DNA of 64,000 bases from the NCBI GenBank assembly GCA_963717155.1, contig OY970326.1, positions 248,001 to 312,000 on the forward strand. The letters are read 5' to 3'. The DNA is from G963717155 sp963717155 (lineage in GTDB: Bacteria; Actinomycetota; Thermoleophilia; Gaiellales; JALYLC01). The translations under genes were made by a program, and so were the position numbers. Shown here in pieces: positions 26,394-34,880 of the stretch (position 1 is its first letter; the number at the start of each line of letters is the position of its first letter). The notes beneath the pieces were generated by a model. The model worked only from the letters and a program-made list of their open reading frames with translations. It was not told the DNA's origin and made no database searches.

Positions 26394-27527
26394 CTACCGA
26401 CAGAACCTTCCGATCACGTCGACGAGGATCCTCGCACTGGCGACGACGGTGGGGATGCTGACCCACTCCTCGGTCGCGTGCGCGCCGCTGCCGTGCGCGC
26501 CGAACAGGACGGTCGGGATCCCAGCCGCTGCGATGAATGCCGAGTCGGCCCAGTACGGGACGGCGACCGTGGGTGGCGGCGTGCCGAGCTCCTCGGTCGC
26601 CGCGTCGAGCACCGCACGGACGATCGGTGCGGTCTCTGCGACCTCGAACGGGTCGCGCACGAGCAACGTCCGACTCGCCACGACGAGATCCGGGTCGGCC
26701 GCGCGGCAGCGCTCGAGCAGCTCCTCGATCTCTCGCTCGACCGACTCGCGGTGCTCGCCCGGCAGCGTCCGGCGCTCCAGGCTCAGTACGCAGCGGTCGG
26801 GATACGTCGACAGCTCGCGACCTCCCTCGATCAGCGACGCGTGCAGCGAGCCCGGCCCGAGGGTCGCGTGCGGCCGCTCGCCGAGCCCGCGGTCGAGCTC
26901 GGCAAGCCCGCTGAGGATGGGTCCCGTCTTCAGGATGGCGTCCACTCCGAGCTCCGGTCGCGAGCCGTGGGCGGCCTTTCCCGTGACCTCGATCTCGAGC
27001 CAGCTGAAGCCCTTGTGCGCCACCGTGATCTCGAGCTCGGTCGGCTCCGTCACGATCGCGGCGTCGGCCGTCACCGAGCGAAGCACCTCCTGCACGCCGA
27101 GGCTCGCGTGCTCCTCGTCGGCCACGGCGGCGACGATGACATCGCCGGCGAGCCTGCGCGAGCTTGCCTCGCGGCATGCCAGCAGCGCCGTCGCGAGGCC
27201 CGACTTCATGTCGTAGGCGCCGCGGCCGTACATGCGATCGCCGTCGATCCGCGCAACGAACGGATCGGCCATGCCCTCGACGCCGACCGTGTCCATGTGC
27301 GCGCACAGGAGCAGCGAGCGTCCCCCGCCGACCCCACGCGCACGGACGATCACGCTGGGCCTGCCGGGCGTCGCCTCGACGGTCTCGGATTCGAGGCCTG
27401 CATCGCGTGCCCAGGTAGCGACGAAGCGCGCGATCTCGCCTTCGCCCGCGCCCCCCTCGACCAGCGAGGGATTGATCGAATCGATTGCGACGAGCCGGCT
27501 CGTCAGCTCCACGAGATCCTGTTGCAC
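26394..27527 (-). CDS. M20-family metallopeptidase/deacylase (ArgE/DapE-like)
   Basis: 377 residues. Dinuclear zinc ligands are in place: C-A-H-M-D-T-V near residue 76, R-G-A-Y-D-M-K-S-G near 105, D-E-E-H-A-S near 138, T-E-P-T-E near 160, and the C-terminal His in G-A-H-G-S-G-A-H-A-T-E-E-W. The dimerisation lid lies about 170-280. Reactions in the family include deacylation of N-acyl amino acids and succinyl-diaminopimelate. The substrate is unclear because no arginine or lysine biosynthesis genes are nearby. Confidence 0.92.
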   Translation of the reverse strand: MQQDLVELTSRLVAIDSINPSLVEGGAGEGEIARFVATWARDAGLESETVEATPGRPSVIVRARGVGGGRSLLLCAHMDTVGVEGMADPFVARIDGDRMYGRGAYDMKSGLATALLACREASSRRLAGDVIVAAVADEEHASLGVQEVLRSVTADAAIVTEPTELEITVAHKGFSWLEIEVTGKAAHGSRPELGVDAILKTGPILSGLAELDRGLGERPHATLGPGSLHASLIEGGRELSTYPDRCVLSLERRTLPGEHRESVEREIEELLERCRAADPDLVVASRTLLVRDPFEVAETAPIVRAVLDAATEELGTPPPTVAVPYWADSAFIAAAGIPTVLFGAHGSGAHATEEWVSIPTVVASARILVDVIGRFCR

Positions 27528-27579
27528 CGGTCGATCGTGACGGCTCCATGGCCGCAGTGCAAGCTACGGTGCGCCCCGA

Positions 27580-29007
27580 ATGCGTATGCGCGAGCACCGG
27601 CTCGTCGCGCTGCTCGCGCTGACGCTCGGAGTCTTCCTCGTGACGTTGAACGTCACGGTGGTCGTCGTCGCCCTGCCGGCGATCCAGGCCGATCTCCACG
27701 TGGGCTCCGACCAGGCGACGTGGATCATCGACGCCTACAACCTCGTCGGCGCCAGCCTGTTGCTGAGCGCCGGCTTCCTCGCCGATCGGTTCGGCCGAAA
27801 GCGCATGCTGTGCACCGGCTACGCGCTGTTCGCAGGCGGCGCCCTGCTGTGCGCGATCGCGCCGAGTGGAGGCTGGCTCATCGCCTTTCGGGTCGTGCAG
27901 GCGCTCGGGGGAACGGCGCTCACGCCGACGAGCCTCTCGATCGTCGCGAACCTGTACCCGGACCCGGTCGAGCGTGCCCGGGCGATCGGCATCTGGGGCG
28001 TCTCGTCGGGGATCGGCACGGGCCTCGGTCCGATCGTCGGTGGCTCGCTCACCGACTGGTTCGGCTGGCGCTCGGTGTTCACGGCGAACGCGATCGTGGG
28101 CGCGATCGCGCTTGCGATCGTGGTCTGGCTCGTCCCGAGCTCGCGCGCCGCGGTCGCCCGGAGGATCGACGTGCCCGGACAGGTGCTCGTCGCGGGCTTC
28201 CTCGCGACCCTCACCTACGCGTTGATCGAGGCGCCCCGCTACGGCTTCACCTCGACCCGGATCCTGACCCTCTTCGCGCTCGCCGGCGTGCTGTTCGTCG
28301 CGTTCATCGCAGTGGAGCTGCGCGTCGAGGAGCCCCTGATCGACCTCGGGTTCTTCCGCGATCGGCAGTTCTCCGGCGCCGTGTTCATCACGGTGGCGAC
28401 GTTCTTCACCTACTCGGGCTTCATCTTCTTCAACGCGCTGTACCTGCAGGACGTGCGCGGCTACTCGGCGCTCGCCGCCGGGGTTCTCACGCTTCCGGCG
28501 GCGGTTCCCGCCGTGATCGGCGGCCCGCTCGGCGGCTACCTGGTCGGCACGCGCGGGCCGCGCGGCGTGATGATCGGCGGGACCCTGATGCTGGCGGCGG
28601 GTACGGGAGCGCTGGTCTCCCTCGGCGAGGGCGTAGCGGTCGGCTGGCTGCTCGTGGTGTACGTCGTGATCGGTGCCGGGTACGCGGTCCTGAATGCCCC
28701 TGTCAGCACCGTCGCCGTCGCGAGCATGCCGCGGGACCAGGCCGGCGTCGCCGCTGCGGTCGCGAGCTCGGCTCGCAACGTGGGCATCGTGTTCGGCATC
28801 GCGGTGCTCGGCACGATCGTCAACGGGCGCGTGCCGGTGGTGGTCACGAGGGGCAGCGGGGCGCCGGAGGCCGTCCTCGACGCGTTCCAGCAGAGCTACG
28901 TGAGCGCGCTCCACATCGCCTATGCAGTCGCGGCCCTGGTCGCGCTCACGGCGACCGTCGTGGCCGCGCTCACCATGCGCTCGACGCCTCCGGGCGCCAG
29001 CGCCTAA
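27580..29007 (+). CDS. DHA2-type MFS drug/multisubstrate exporter
   Basis: 475 residues, about 14 hydrophobic helices. Motif A is L-A-D-R-F-G-R-K-R after helix 2 and motif C region is G-P-I-V-G-G-S-L-T-D in helix 5, which marks a proton-driven antiporter of the 14-helix family (EmrB/QacA-like). Starts at ATG 27580 (a second ATG is two codons on). The stop TAA (29005-29007) is also the left target duplication of a MITE-like element that begins at the very next base. Confidence 0.92.
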   Translation: MRMREHRLVALLALTLGVFLVTLNVTVVVVALPAIQADLHVGSDQATWIIDAYNLVGASLLLSAGFLADRFGRKRMLCTGYALFAGGALLCAIAPSGGWLIAFRVVQALGGTALTPTSLSIVANLYPDPVERARAIGIWGVSSGIGTGLGPIVGGSLTDWFGWRSVFTANAIVGAIALAIVVWLVPSSRAAVARRIDVPGQVLVAGFLATLTYALIEAPRYGFTSTRILTLFALAGVLFVAFIAVELRVEEPLIDLGFFRDRQFSGAVFITVATFFTYSGFIFFNALYLQDVRGYSALAAGVLTLPAAVPAVIGGPLGGYLVGTRGPRGVMIGGTLMLAAGTGALVSLGEGVAVGWLLVVYVVIGAGYAVLNAPVSTVAVASMPRDQAGVAAAVASSARNVGIVFGIAVLGTIVNGRVPVVVTRGSGAPEAVLDAFQQSYVSALHIAYAVAALVALTATVVAALTMRSTPPGASA

Positions 29008-29319
29008 GAGCTGGTTGCGGAATGCTCGCGGTGTCTGGAGCGCCTGGATCGTCCTGCGGTCGGGTGTCCGTGCGCGCTGGGACTCGCCGATCAGTCTCGT
29101 TTGCGTGCTGGTCGCGCACTACCACCCGACCTCCGGCGACCCGGTGCCCGCTCGCGTAGACGCTTCAGTCGTCCGGCACACGCCCGCGAGCAGGCTCCGG
29201 GGCTTCGCAGGGGAGTCGGCCGGCTCTTGAACAGGCCACCAGCCTGCCCTGCGAGCCAGCCGGCACCCCTGCTCGCTCCAGACACCCCAGCCCCGACGCG
29301 CTCATCCCGAAACCAGCTC
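29008..29319. mobile_element. MITE-like non-autonomous element with TAA target duplication
   Basis: 312 bases bounded by GAGCTGGTT at 29008-29016 and AACCAGCTC at 29311-29319. The inverted match extends to 17 bases with two mismatches (GAGCTGGTTGCGGAATG against GAGCTGGTTTCGGGATG). Both ends are flanked by TAA (29005-29007 and 29320-29322), a 3-bp duplication of the type made by IS5-group transposases. The interior has no gene but folds: arms at about 29210-29229 and 29256-29275 pair imperfectly. The inserted element left the upstream MFS gene's TAA stop intact. Confidence 0.75.
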
Positions 29320-29339
29320 TAACGCGTAGGCTCTGCGGG

Positions 29340-29744
29340 ATGTCCGACGCGACGAGCTTCCCCGGCGGTTGCCTGTGCGGCGCCGTGCGATACGTCGCGC
29401 ACGGCCCGCTCCGGGACGTGCTCGTGTGCCACTGCGTCGAGTGCCGTCGCTGGCACGGGGGAGCAGGGTCGTACACGGCCGTTGCGCGGGCCGACCTCGA
29501 GCTCGTGTCGGAGACCGGTCTTCGCTGGCGGCCGAGCCCTGCCAGCGACGCGCGAGCCGAGCGCGGCTTCTGCGTCGCGTGCGGTTCGAGCCTGTTCTGG
29601 CGGGCGCCCGAGCGCCCCACGGTCAGCGTCGCGGCAGGGACGCTCGACGGACCGACGGGGCTACGGACGATCGGCCATATCTACGACGACCAGCGGGCCG
29701 ACTGGGAGCACGTCGACGACCTGCCGCGGCGCCCCAGTCGCTAG
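29340..29744 (+). CDS. GFA-family (glutathione-dependent formaldehyde-activating-like) zinc protein
   Basis: 134 residues. The zinc-site pattern of the GFA/CENP-V fold is present: G-G-C-L-C-G-A-V-R-Y near residue 10, C-H-C-V-E-C-R near 31, and C-V-A-C-G-S-S-L-F-W near 78. Most members have no proven glutathione activity, so only the fold is assigned. The start follows the right end of the MITE-like element by 20 bases, so its promoter may lie in that element. The stop shares CTAG with the convergent SMP-30 gene. Confidence 0.88.
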   Translation: MSDATSFPGGCLCGAVRYVAHGPLRDVLVCHCVECRRWHGGAGSYTAVARADLELVSETGLRWRPSPASDARAERGFCVACGSSLFWRAPERPTVSVAAGTLDGPTGLRTIGHIYDDQRADWEHVDDLPRRPSR

Positions 29745-30610
29745 CCGGCGAACGGCGTCGGCAGGCGTCCCGCGACGCCGACGTCCGCCGTGAACAGCCC
29801 GCCCGCGTGCGGCTCCTGCTCGAGCACCTCGGGTGCGAGATCCCAGGTCGCGCTCGTGATGAACAGCGTCTTCAGATCCGGCCCCCCGAACGCACACGAC
29901 GTGACCTGGCTCGAGGGAACGTCGACGTGCGTGTGCAGGTCCCCGTCCGGCGTCAGCCCGACCACGCGCGAGCCGCCCCACAGCGCGACCCAGAGGCCGC
30001 CCTCCGCGTCCACGCACAGCCCGTCGGGAATGCCCGGGACGTCGTCTGCGAACTCGTGGAAGGGCCGGCGGTTCGTCGCGGCGCCGGTTTCGATGTCGTA
30101 GTCGAGCACGTCGACGCGTCGGGTCGGAGAGTCGACGAAGTACATCTTCGTGTCATCGAGGCTCCAGTCGATCCCGTTCGAGATCCACAGGCGGTCGAGC
30201 ACGCGCTCGAACTGCATATCGGGACCGATCCGGTACAGCGAGCCGCGCTCCGGCGCCTCGTCGTACGAGATCGATCCCACCCACAGCCGGCCCCGTCGGT
30301 CGCACGCACCGTCGTTCAGGCACATGTCCGACTCGTGGCCGAAGCTCACGATCGGCTCCGGGACGGTCGCGCCCGCCGCGAGCCGCGAGATGCCATGGGG
30401 CAGCGCGAGGACGAATCCCGAGCGGGCCGGCAGCGCCACTCCGACCTGGGCGCCGACGTTCAGCACGCGGTCGTCTCCGGTGCCGTAGTCGAGCCAGTGG
30501 ACGTTCCCTGCGGCGCAGTCGACCCACATGAGCTCGTTCGCCGACTCGAGCCAGACGGGGCCCTCGGCGAGCGGCGCGTGTGCGTCCAGGATCAGCTCGG
30601 CGGTTGCCAC
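29741..30610 (-). CDS. SMP-30/gluconolactonase-family hydrolase
   Basis: 289 residues, six-bladed beta-propeller. Metal ligands of the family are visible: Glu in L-A-E-G-P-V-W near residue 16, Asn in W-I-S-N-G-I-D-W near 145, and Asp in I-P-D-G-L-C-V-D near 195, plus C-L-N-D-G-A-C-D-R-R-G-R-L-W-V-G. Such enzymes hydrolyse sugar lactones (calcium- or zinc-dependent). Twelve bases separate it from the XRE-cupin gene upstream, so it may be the last gene of that minus-strand operon. Confidence 0.9.
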   Translation of the reverse strand: MATAELILDAHAPLAEGPVWLESANELMWVDCAAGNVHWLDYGTGDDRVLNVGAQVGVALPARSGFVLALPHGISRLAAGATVPEPIVSFGHESDMCLNDGACDRRGRLWVGSISYDEAPERGSLYRIGPDMQFERVLDRLWISNGIDWSLDDTKMYFVDSPTRRVDVLDYDIETGAATNRRPFHEFADDVPGIPDGLCVDAEGGLWVALWGGSRVVGLTPDGDLHTHVDVPSSQVTSCAFGGPDLKTLFITSATWDLAPEVLEQEPHAGGLFTADVGVAGRLPTPFAG

Positions 30611-30622
30611 GCGCGGAACGTA

Positions 30623-31192
30623 TCAATCTGCCGAGCGCTGGCGCGGCATGATCTGCAGCACGAGGACTCGAGCACGCTCTGTCGCGTCCGTCCTCCAGGC
30701 GTGCGGCCGGTCGGCGGGGTAGCTCGCGAGGTCGCGCTCGGCGACCTGGGTGCGCGCCTCCACCGGGCCGAGCTCGACGCTTCCAGCGAGCACGAACACG
30801 TGCTCCTGGGCGCCGATCCCGTGGGACGAGGACGTCTCGGACGCGTCCGGGCCGAGCTCGAGCTCGTACACCTCGATCACCGACGCCTCGACGGGAATGC
30901 TGCGGACGAGGCGGCCGCCCATCACGGAATCCGTGATGTCCAGGCCCTCGTCGCTGCGGACGACCCGCACTCGAGGCTCATCCGGCGGTGCGAGGAGCTC
31001 GGTCGGCGGCACGCCGAGGGCGTCGGCGAGGTCGCGCAGCGTCTCGAGCCGGGGGTTGCCGCGCGCAGCCTCGATCTGCGAGAGCGTCGCCTTGGCGACA
31101 CCCGAGCGCGCGGCCAGATCGGCCGCCGTGAGCCCGCGGTCCTGGCGTAGCTGCCGCACGTTCTTCGCGAGGACTCCGGTCAGGTCCTTCAT
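30623..31192 (-). CDS. XRE-type regulator with C-terminal cupin (PuuR-like)
   Basis: 189 residues. Helix-turn-helix about 10-65 (L-T-A-A-D-L-A-A-R-S-G-V-A-K-A-T-L-S-Q-I-E), cupin domain about 100-185 (H-V-F-V-L-A-G-S-V-E-L-G). This architecture is that of PuuR and other small-ligand regulators of amine and amino acid catabolism. ATG 31192 overlaps the ALDH stop (ATGA), so it is made with the enzymes it probably controls. The effector is not known. Confidence 0.9.
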   Translation of the reverse strand: MKDLTGVLAKNVRQLRQDRGLTAADLAARSGVAKATLSQIEAARGNPRLETLRDLADALGVPPTELLAPPDEPRVRVVRSDEGLDITDSVMGGRLVRSIPVEASVIEVYELELGPDASETSSSHGIGAQEHVFVLAGSVELGPVEARTQVAERDLASYPADRPHAWRTDATERARVLVLQIMPRQRSAD

Positions 31193-32667
31193 GGCCGCGG
31201 TGTCGTGCCATCGAGTACCTGGAGGGTCTTCAGGTCGCTGTAGAAGTCGAGGGCATAGTCGCCGCCCTCGCGGCCGATGCCCGAGATCCCGATGCCGCCG
31301 AACGGCGCCGTGAGGTCGCGCACGAGGAAGGTGTTGACCCACACCGTCCCGGCACGCACCGCACGGCCGACGCGCTCGGCCCGCTCGGCGCTCCCGGTGT
31401 ACACGATCGCCGAGAGCCCGTACGGGGTCGAGTTCGCCAGCTCGATGCCCTCGGCCTCGCCCGCGAACGTCTGGAACGTCAGCACCGGGCCGAACACCTC
31501 GCGCTGCACGATCTCGGCGTCGTTCGAGCGCGGGCGGACGAGTGTCGGCTCGTACAGCAGCCCGCCCTGGGCGGCGCGGTGCCCGCCACGCACGATCTCG
31601 TCGCCCGCCGCGCGCGCACGCTCGACGAACCCTTCGACGCGCGCGAGGTGGTCCGGGTGGATGAGCGGCGACACCGTCGTCGCGTCGTCTCGGGGATCGC
31701 CCAGCACGTGCTCCTGCGTGAATCGCTCGAAGAGCTCGAGGAATGGCTCTGCGATCGACTCCTCGACGAGCAGGCGCGTGCCGGCGAGGCAGACCTGCCC
31801 CGAGTCGTCGTACTGACCGGCGGCCTTGCGTGCCGCGGCCTCGAGGTCGCAGTCGGCGAAGACCATCAGGGGGCCCTTGCCACCGAGCTCCCCCGTGAAC
31901 GGCACGATGTTGCGGGCCGCGGAGACGCCGATGTGGCGGGCCGTCTCGGGCGAGCCGGTGAACGAGATGCGCCGGGCGCGGGTGTCGGCGACGAGCGCGG
32001 CGCCGACCTCCTCACCGATGCCCTGCACGACGTTCAGCACGCCGGCGGGCAGCCCTGCCTCGTCCGCGAGGTCGGCCAGCAACGAGCACGACAGCGGCGA
32101 CCACTCGGCGGGCTTCAGGACGACGGTGCAGCCCGCCGCGAGCGCCGGCGCCGTCTTCCACGTCGAGAGCATGAACGGCGCGTTCCACGGCGTGATCACG
32201 ACGGCCGGGCCGGCCGGCATCCGGATCACCCGGTTCGCCGTTCCGTTCGACGACCACCTGCGCTCCTCGTAGCCCTCGGCCAGCTCGGCATAGCTGCGGT
32301 AGTTGCGGGCGCCGCGCAGGATCACCCGGGCACGCAGCGAGCGTTCCAGCATCGCCATGTCGACGCACTCGACACGAGCGAGGCGCTCGACGTCGCGTTC
32401 GATCAGGTCGGCGAGCCGTCGCAGGTAGGGCGCGCGCCCCGCCGGGCCCAGCGCGGCCCACGCGGGGAACGCGTCGCGGGCAGCATCGAGGGCGAGCGCC
32501 GCCTCGGGCGCTCCCCCGCGTGCGACCTGAGCGAGCGGCGCCCAGTCGATCGGCGAGTGGTCGGGGAAGCGCTCGGGCGACGCGACGCGCTGTCCGCCGA
32601 TGTAGTGGTCGGTCGAGACATCGACGCCGGCGACGCGTGCGCTTCCCGGGGCATGCATGACCGCCAT
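31189..32667 (-). CDS. NAD(P)-dependent aldehyde dehydrogenase
   Basis: 492 residues with the full ALDH active site: P-W-N-A-P near residue 160, catalytic Glu in G-E-L-G-G-K-G-P near 260, nucleophile Cys in S-G-Q-V-C-L-A-G-T near 293, and E-V-F-G-P-V-L near 390. Closest by appearance to the HpaE / PuuC-like group, which fits either aromatic semialdehyde or amine-derived aldehyde oxidation. Two bases after the ADC gene stop and overlapping the regulator start; part of the minus-strand catabolic operon. Confidence 0.94.
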   Translation of the reverse strand: MAVMHAPGSARVAGVDVSTDHYIGGQRVASPERFPDHSPIDWAPLAQVARGGAPEAALALDAARDAFPAWAALGPAGRAPYLRRLADLIERDVERLARVECVDMAMLERSLRARVILRGARNYRSYAELAEGYEERRWSSNGTANRVIRMPAGPAVVITPWNAPFMLSTWKTAPALAAGCTVVLKPAEWSPLSCSLLADLADEAGLPAGVLNVVQGIGEEVGAALVADTRARRISFTGSPETARHIGVSAARNIVPFTGELGGKGPLMVFADCDLEAAARKAAGQYDDSGQVCLAGTRLLVEESIAEPFLELFERFTQEHVLGDPRDDATTVSPLIHPDHLARVEGFVERARAAGDEIVRGGHRAAQGGLLYEPTLVRPRSNDAEIVQREVFGPVLTFQTFAGEAEGIELANSTPYGLSAIVYTGSAERAERVGRAVRAGTVWVNTFLVRDLTAPFGGIGISGIGREGGDYALDFYSDLKTLQVLDGTTPRP

Positions 32668-32669
32668 CG

Positions 32670-33488
32670 CTACGCCTCCGGCTCCCGGAGATCTCGCTCC
32701 GTCGCGAGATCGTCGACCGTGTAGGCGAACGTGAAGCGGAAGCCGCGTCCCATGCGCACGGGTCGGAGCGCATCGTGCTCCTCGTTCGGGGCCCCGTACA
32801 GCGCGAGCTCGGCCGCCCCCTCCCAGATCGGCGAGATGGAGCGATCGCGGCTGCGCGCTCCGACGAGCTCGTGCACCGCCGGACTGTGCTGCAGCGATGC
32901 CGCGAGCTGGGGGAAGTGCCGGACGTTCACGAGGGGAGGATCGTTGTGCGTCGGGCCGCTCGTGGACAGGGCCTCGAGCGTCACGCGGCCCTCCGCGAGC
33001 CGCCGATCGTTCGCGGCCAGCGTGCCGGCGAAGATCGCGCCAGGCCTGACGCCGGGATCGGCGAGGCAGTCGAGCCCGAACGTACGCGTCATCCAGACCG
33101 AGCCGAGCTTCTTCGGAAAGCCCTGCACCCAGCCCCGTGCGAGCGCGAAGTCGCGATCGACCCAGATGTAGGGACAGGTCGTGATGTGCCTGCCGTCGAG
33201 CATCGCGTTCACGACGATGAAGAACTCGTGGTACTGGCCACGAGCGGGATCGAGCAGCTCCCAGCCGTGATCGGAGCGGCTCTGCCAGTCGACGAACAGC
33301 GCGGCGGCGCGACCAGGATCGTCCGGAAAGGGCTCGACCCCGGGCGGCAGCACGGCCGCGACCGCGTCGGGGTCCGCCCAGTACTCGAGCACGAGGAAGT
33401 CGCCGACGTAGTGCCAGGGCGGTGCCGGCACGAGCGATGCACGTCCTTCGGGCGAGCGGGGGAGCGAGTAGCCCTTCAGATCAGCCAT
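32670..33488 (-). CDS. Acetoacetate decarboxylase-family protein
   Basis: 272 residues from ATG 33488. ADC fold features: Y-H-E-F-F-I-V-V-N-A and the lysine region G-W-V-Q-G-F-P-K-K-L-G-S-V, where the second Lys would be the Schiff-base residue. Many ADC-like proteins are decarboxylases or hydratase-aldolases of small keto acids, not true acetoacetate decarboxylases. It lies between the GS-like ligase and the ALDH, so a keto-acid step in the same pathway is likely. Confidence 0.88.
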   Translation of the reverse strand: MADLKGYSLPRSPEGRASLVPAPPWHYVGDFLVLEYWADPDAVAAVLPPGVEPFPDDPGRAAALFVDWQSRSDHGWELLDPARGQYHEFFIVVNAMLDGRHITTCPYIWVDRDFALARGWVQGFPKKLGSVWMTRTFGLDCLADPGVRPGAIFAGTLAANDRRLAEGRVTLEALSTSGPTHNDPPLVNVRHFPQLAASLQHSPAVHELVGARSRDRSISPIWEGAAELALYGAPNEEHDALRPVRMGRGFRFTFAYTVDDLATERDLREPEA

Positions 33489-33498
33489 GCGGTGGCTC

Positions 33499-34812
33499 CT
33501 ATGCGTGGCGCGCGTACTCGCGCCACTCCCAGTCGGTGACGGAACGCGCGAACCGCGCACACTCGCGTCGCTTCAGCGCGGCGAGGACCGACACGAGTCG
33601 CGATCCGATCGCCGCAACCAGCACATCGTCGCACTCCAGCGCGGTCACGGCGTCGCCGAGCGATGTCGGCAGCGCGCGCGTTCCCAGGCTCACGGGATCG
33701 AGGCGGCGCTCGACGCCATCGAGGCCCGCGGCGAGGATCGCCGCGATCAGCAGGTACGGGTTCGCCGACGCGTCGGCCGCTCTGATCTCGACGCGCGTCG
33801 CGCGCCCGCGCTCGGACGGGATCCGCAGGTAGCTCAGCCGGTCGTCCCCGCTGAGGGCGGCGCCTGCAGGAACCAGGCTTCCTTCCGCGGCCAGCCGCTT
33901 GTACGAGTTCACCGTCGGGGACGCGAGCGCAGTCAGTCCCTGCGCGTGGGTGAGGACGCCTGCGGCGAACGCCATCGCGAGATCGCTCAGGCCGCCGTCA
34001 TCTCGCGCGAACGCGTTGTCGTCATCGTTCCAGAGCGAGACGTGCACGTGGTGGCTCGAGCCCTCATGCTCGGTGAACGGCTTGGCCATGAACGTCGCGA
34101 GCCACCCCTGGCCGGCGGCGACGTCCTTGACGATCTCCTCGAGCAGGAACGCGCGATCGGCTGCGTCGAGCGCCTCGCTGTGCGAGAGGTTGATCTCGAA
34201 CTGCCCGGGCGAGAACTCGCGGTTTGCCGTGGTGACTCCGAGCTCGAACCCGTCGAGCGCCTCGTGAATCCGGCGCAGCACCCCATCGGGATCGGCGCGC
34301 ACGCCGGTCGTGTAGGCCATGCCGGTGCCGGGTGAGTAACGCGTCACGGCGCCGTCCCCGTCCTCGCGCACGAGGTAGAACTCCGGCTCGGATGCGACGA
34401 CGGCACGGAGCCCGCGCTGCTCGAGCGCGGCGACCTGGCGTGCCAGAACGCCGCGGCAGCAGAGTGCGCTCGGGCCGCCCGGCGAGCGCAGATCCGCGAG
34501 CATCCACGCGGTATCGGGTTGCCAGGGAGCAACCCTGAGCGTCGCAGGGTCCGGCACCGCGTGTACGTCGGGGAACCCCTGGCCTCCCGGGAACTCGGGG
34601 TCCATCAGGGGCTCTCCATCGAGGCCCTCGACGAGACTCGCCTCGCAGTAGCCCAGCCCGCCGAGCACGCTCGGGAATGCGTCGACCGGCAGCTCCTTGG
34701 AGCGCGCGCGACCGTACGGATCGGAGTGCAGCACGCGCACGAAGCGGATGCCGTCGGTGCGCAGTCGCGCGGCGGTGGTCAGCACCTCATCGCCGGACCG
34801 CGTTGCGCCCAC
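33499..34812 (-). CDS. GS-like gamma-glutamyl-amine ligase
   Basis: 437 residues. GS fold motifs: Glu pair in A-S-E-P-E-F-Y-L near residue 135, N-L-S-H-S-E-A-L-D-A-A-D near 210, H-H-V-H-V-S-L-W near 248, and R-I-P-S-E-R-G-R-A-T-R-V-E-I-R near 325. The sequence belongs with PuuA / IpuC-type ligases that join glutamate to an amine using ATP. GTG 34812 has a strong ribosome site (GGGAGGGG). First gene of the operon with ADC, ALDH and a PuuR-like regulator; this grouping supports amine catabolism. It is a paralog of the partial gene at 1-840. Confidence 0.9.
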   Translation of the reverse strand: MGATRSGDEVLTTAARLRTDGIRFVRVLHSDPYGRARSKELPVDAFPSVLGGLGYCEASLVEGLDGEPLMDPEFPGGQGFPDVHAVPDPATLRVAPWQPDTAWMLADLRSPGGPSALCCRGVLARQVAALEQRGLRAVVASEPEFYLVREDGDGAVTRYSPGTGMAYTTGVRADPDGVLRRIHEALDGFELGVTTANREFSPGQFEINLSHSEALDAADRAFLLEEIVKDVAAGQGWLATFMAKPFTEHEGSSHHVHVSLWNDDDNAFARDDGGLSDLAMAFAAGVLTHAQGLTALASPTVNSYKRLAAEGSLVPAGAALSGDDRLSYLRIPSERGRATRVEIRAADASANPYLLIAAILAAGLDGVERRLDPVSLGTRALPTSLGDAVTALECDDVLVAAIGSRLVSVLAALKRRECARFARSVTDWEWREYARHA

Positions 34813-34880
34813 CGCCCCTCCCGGGTTTCTCCTATACTGGCCGTGCGGTTCGGTATGGTATCCGACGGGAGGTGGCGCGC
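34813..34880. promoter_or_regulatory. Divergent promoter region of the catabolic cluster
   Basis: 68-base gap between the GS-like and FAH genes containing the only A/T-rich patch nearby (34829-34861). TATACT at 34833-34838 and TATGGT at 34854-34859 could be parts of -10 elements; no -35 match is convincing. Strong ribosome sites flank both ends. The XRE-cupin protein is the obvious candidate binder. Confidence 0.45.

Noticed and set aside
25882..28914. 1010-codon minus-strand open frame
   Set aside because: Arg/Asp-rich shadow lying over htrA, the M20 peptidase and the MFS gene in another frame; no domain and typical of high-GC antisense frames.
26310..29159. 949-codon plus-strand open frame
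   Set aside because: Overlaps well-supported genes on both strands in the wrong frame; no motif.
29210..29275. Rho-independent terminator for the MFS gene
   Set aside because: The hairpin is 200 bases after the stop, imperfect, and lies inside an element with clear ends; better explained as part of the MITE-like element.
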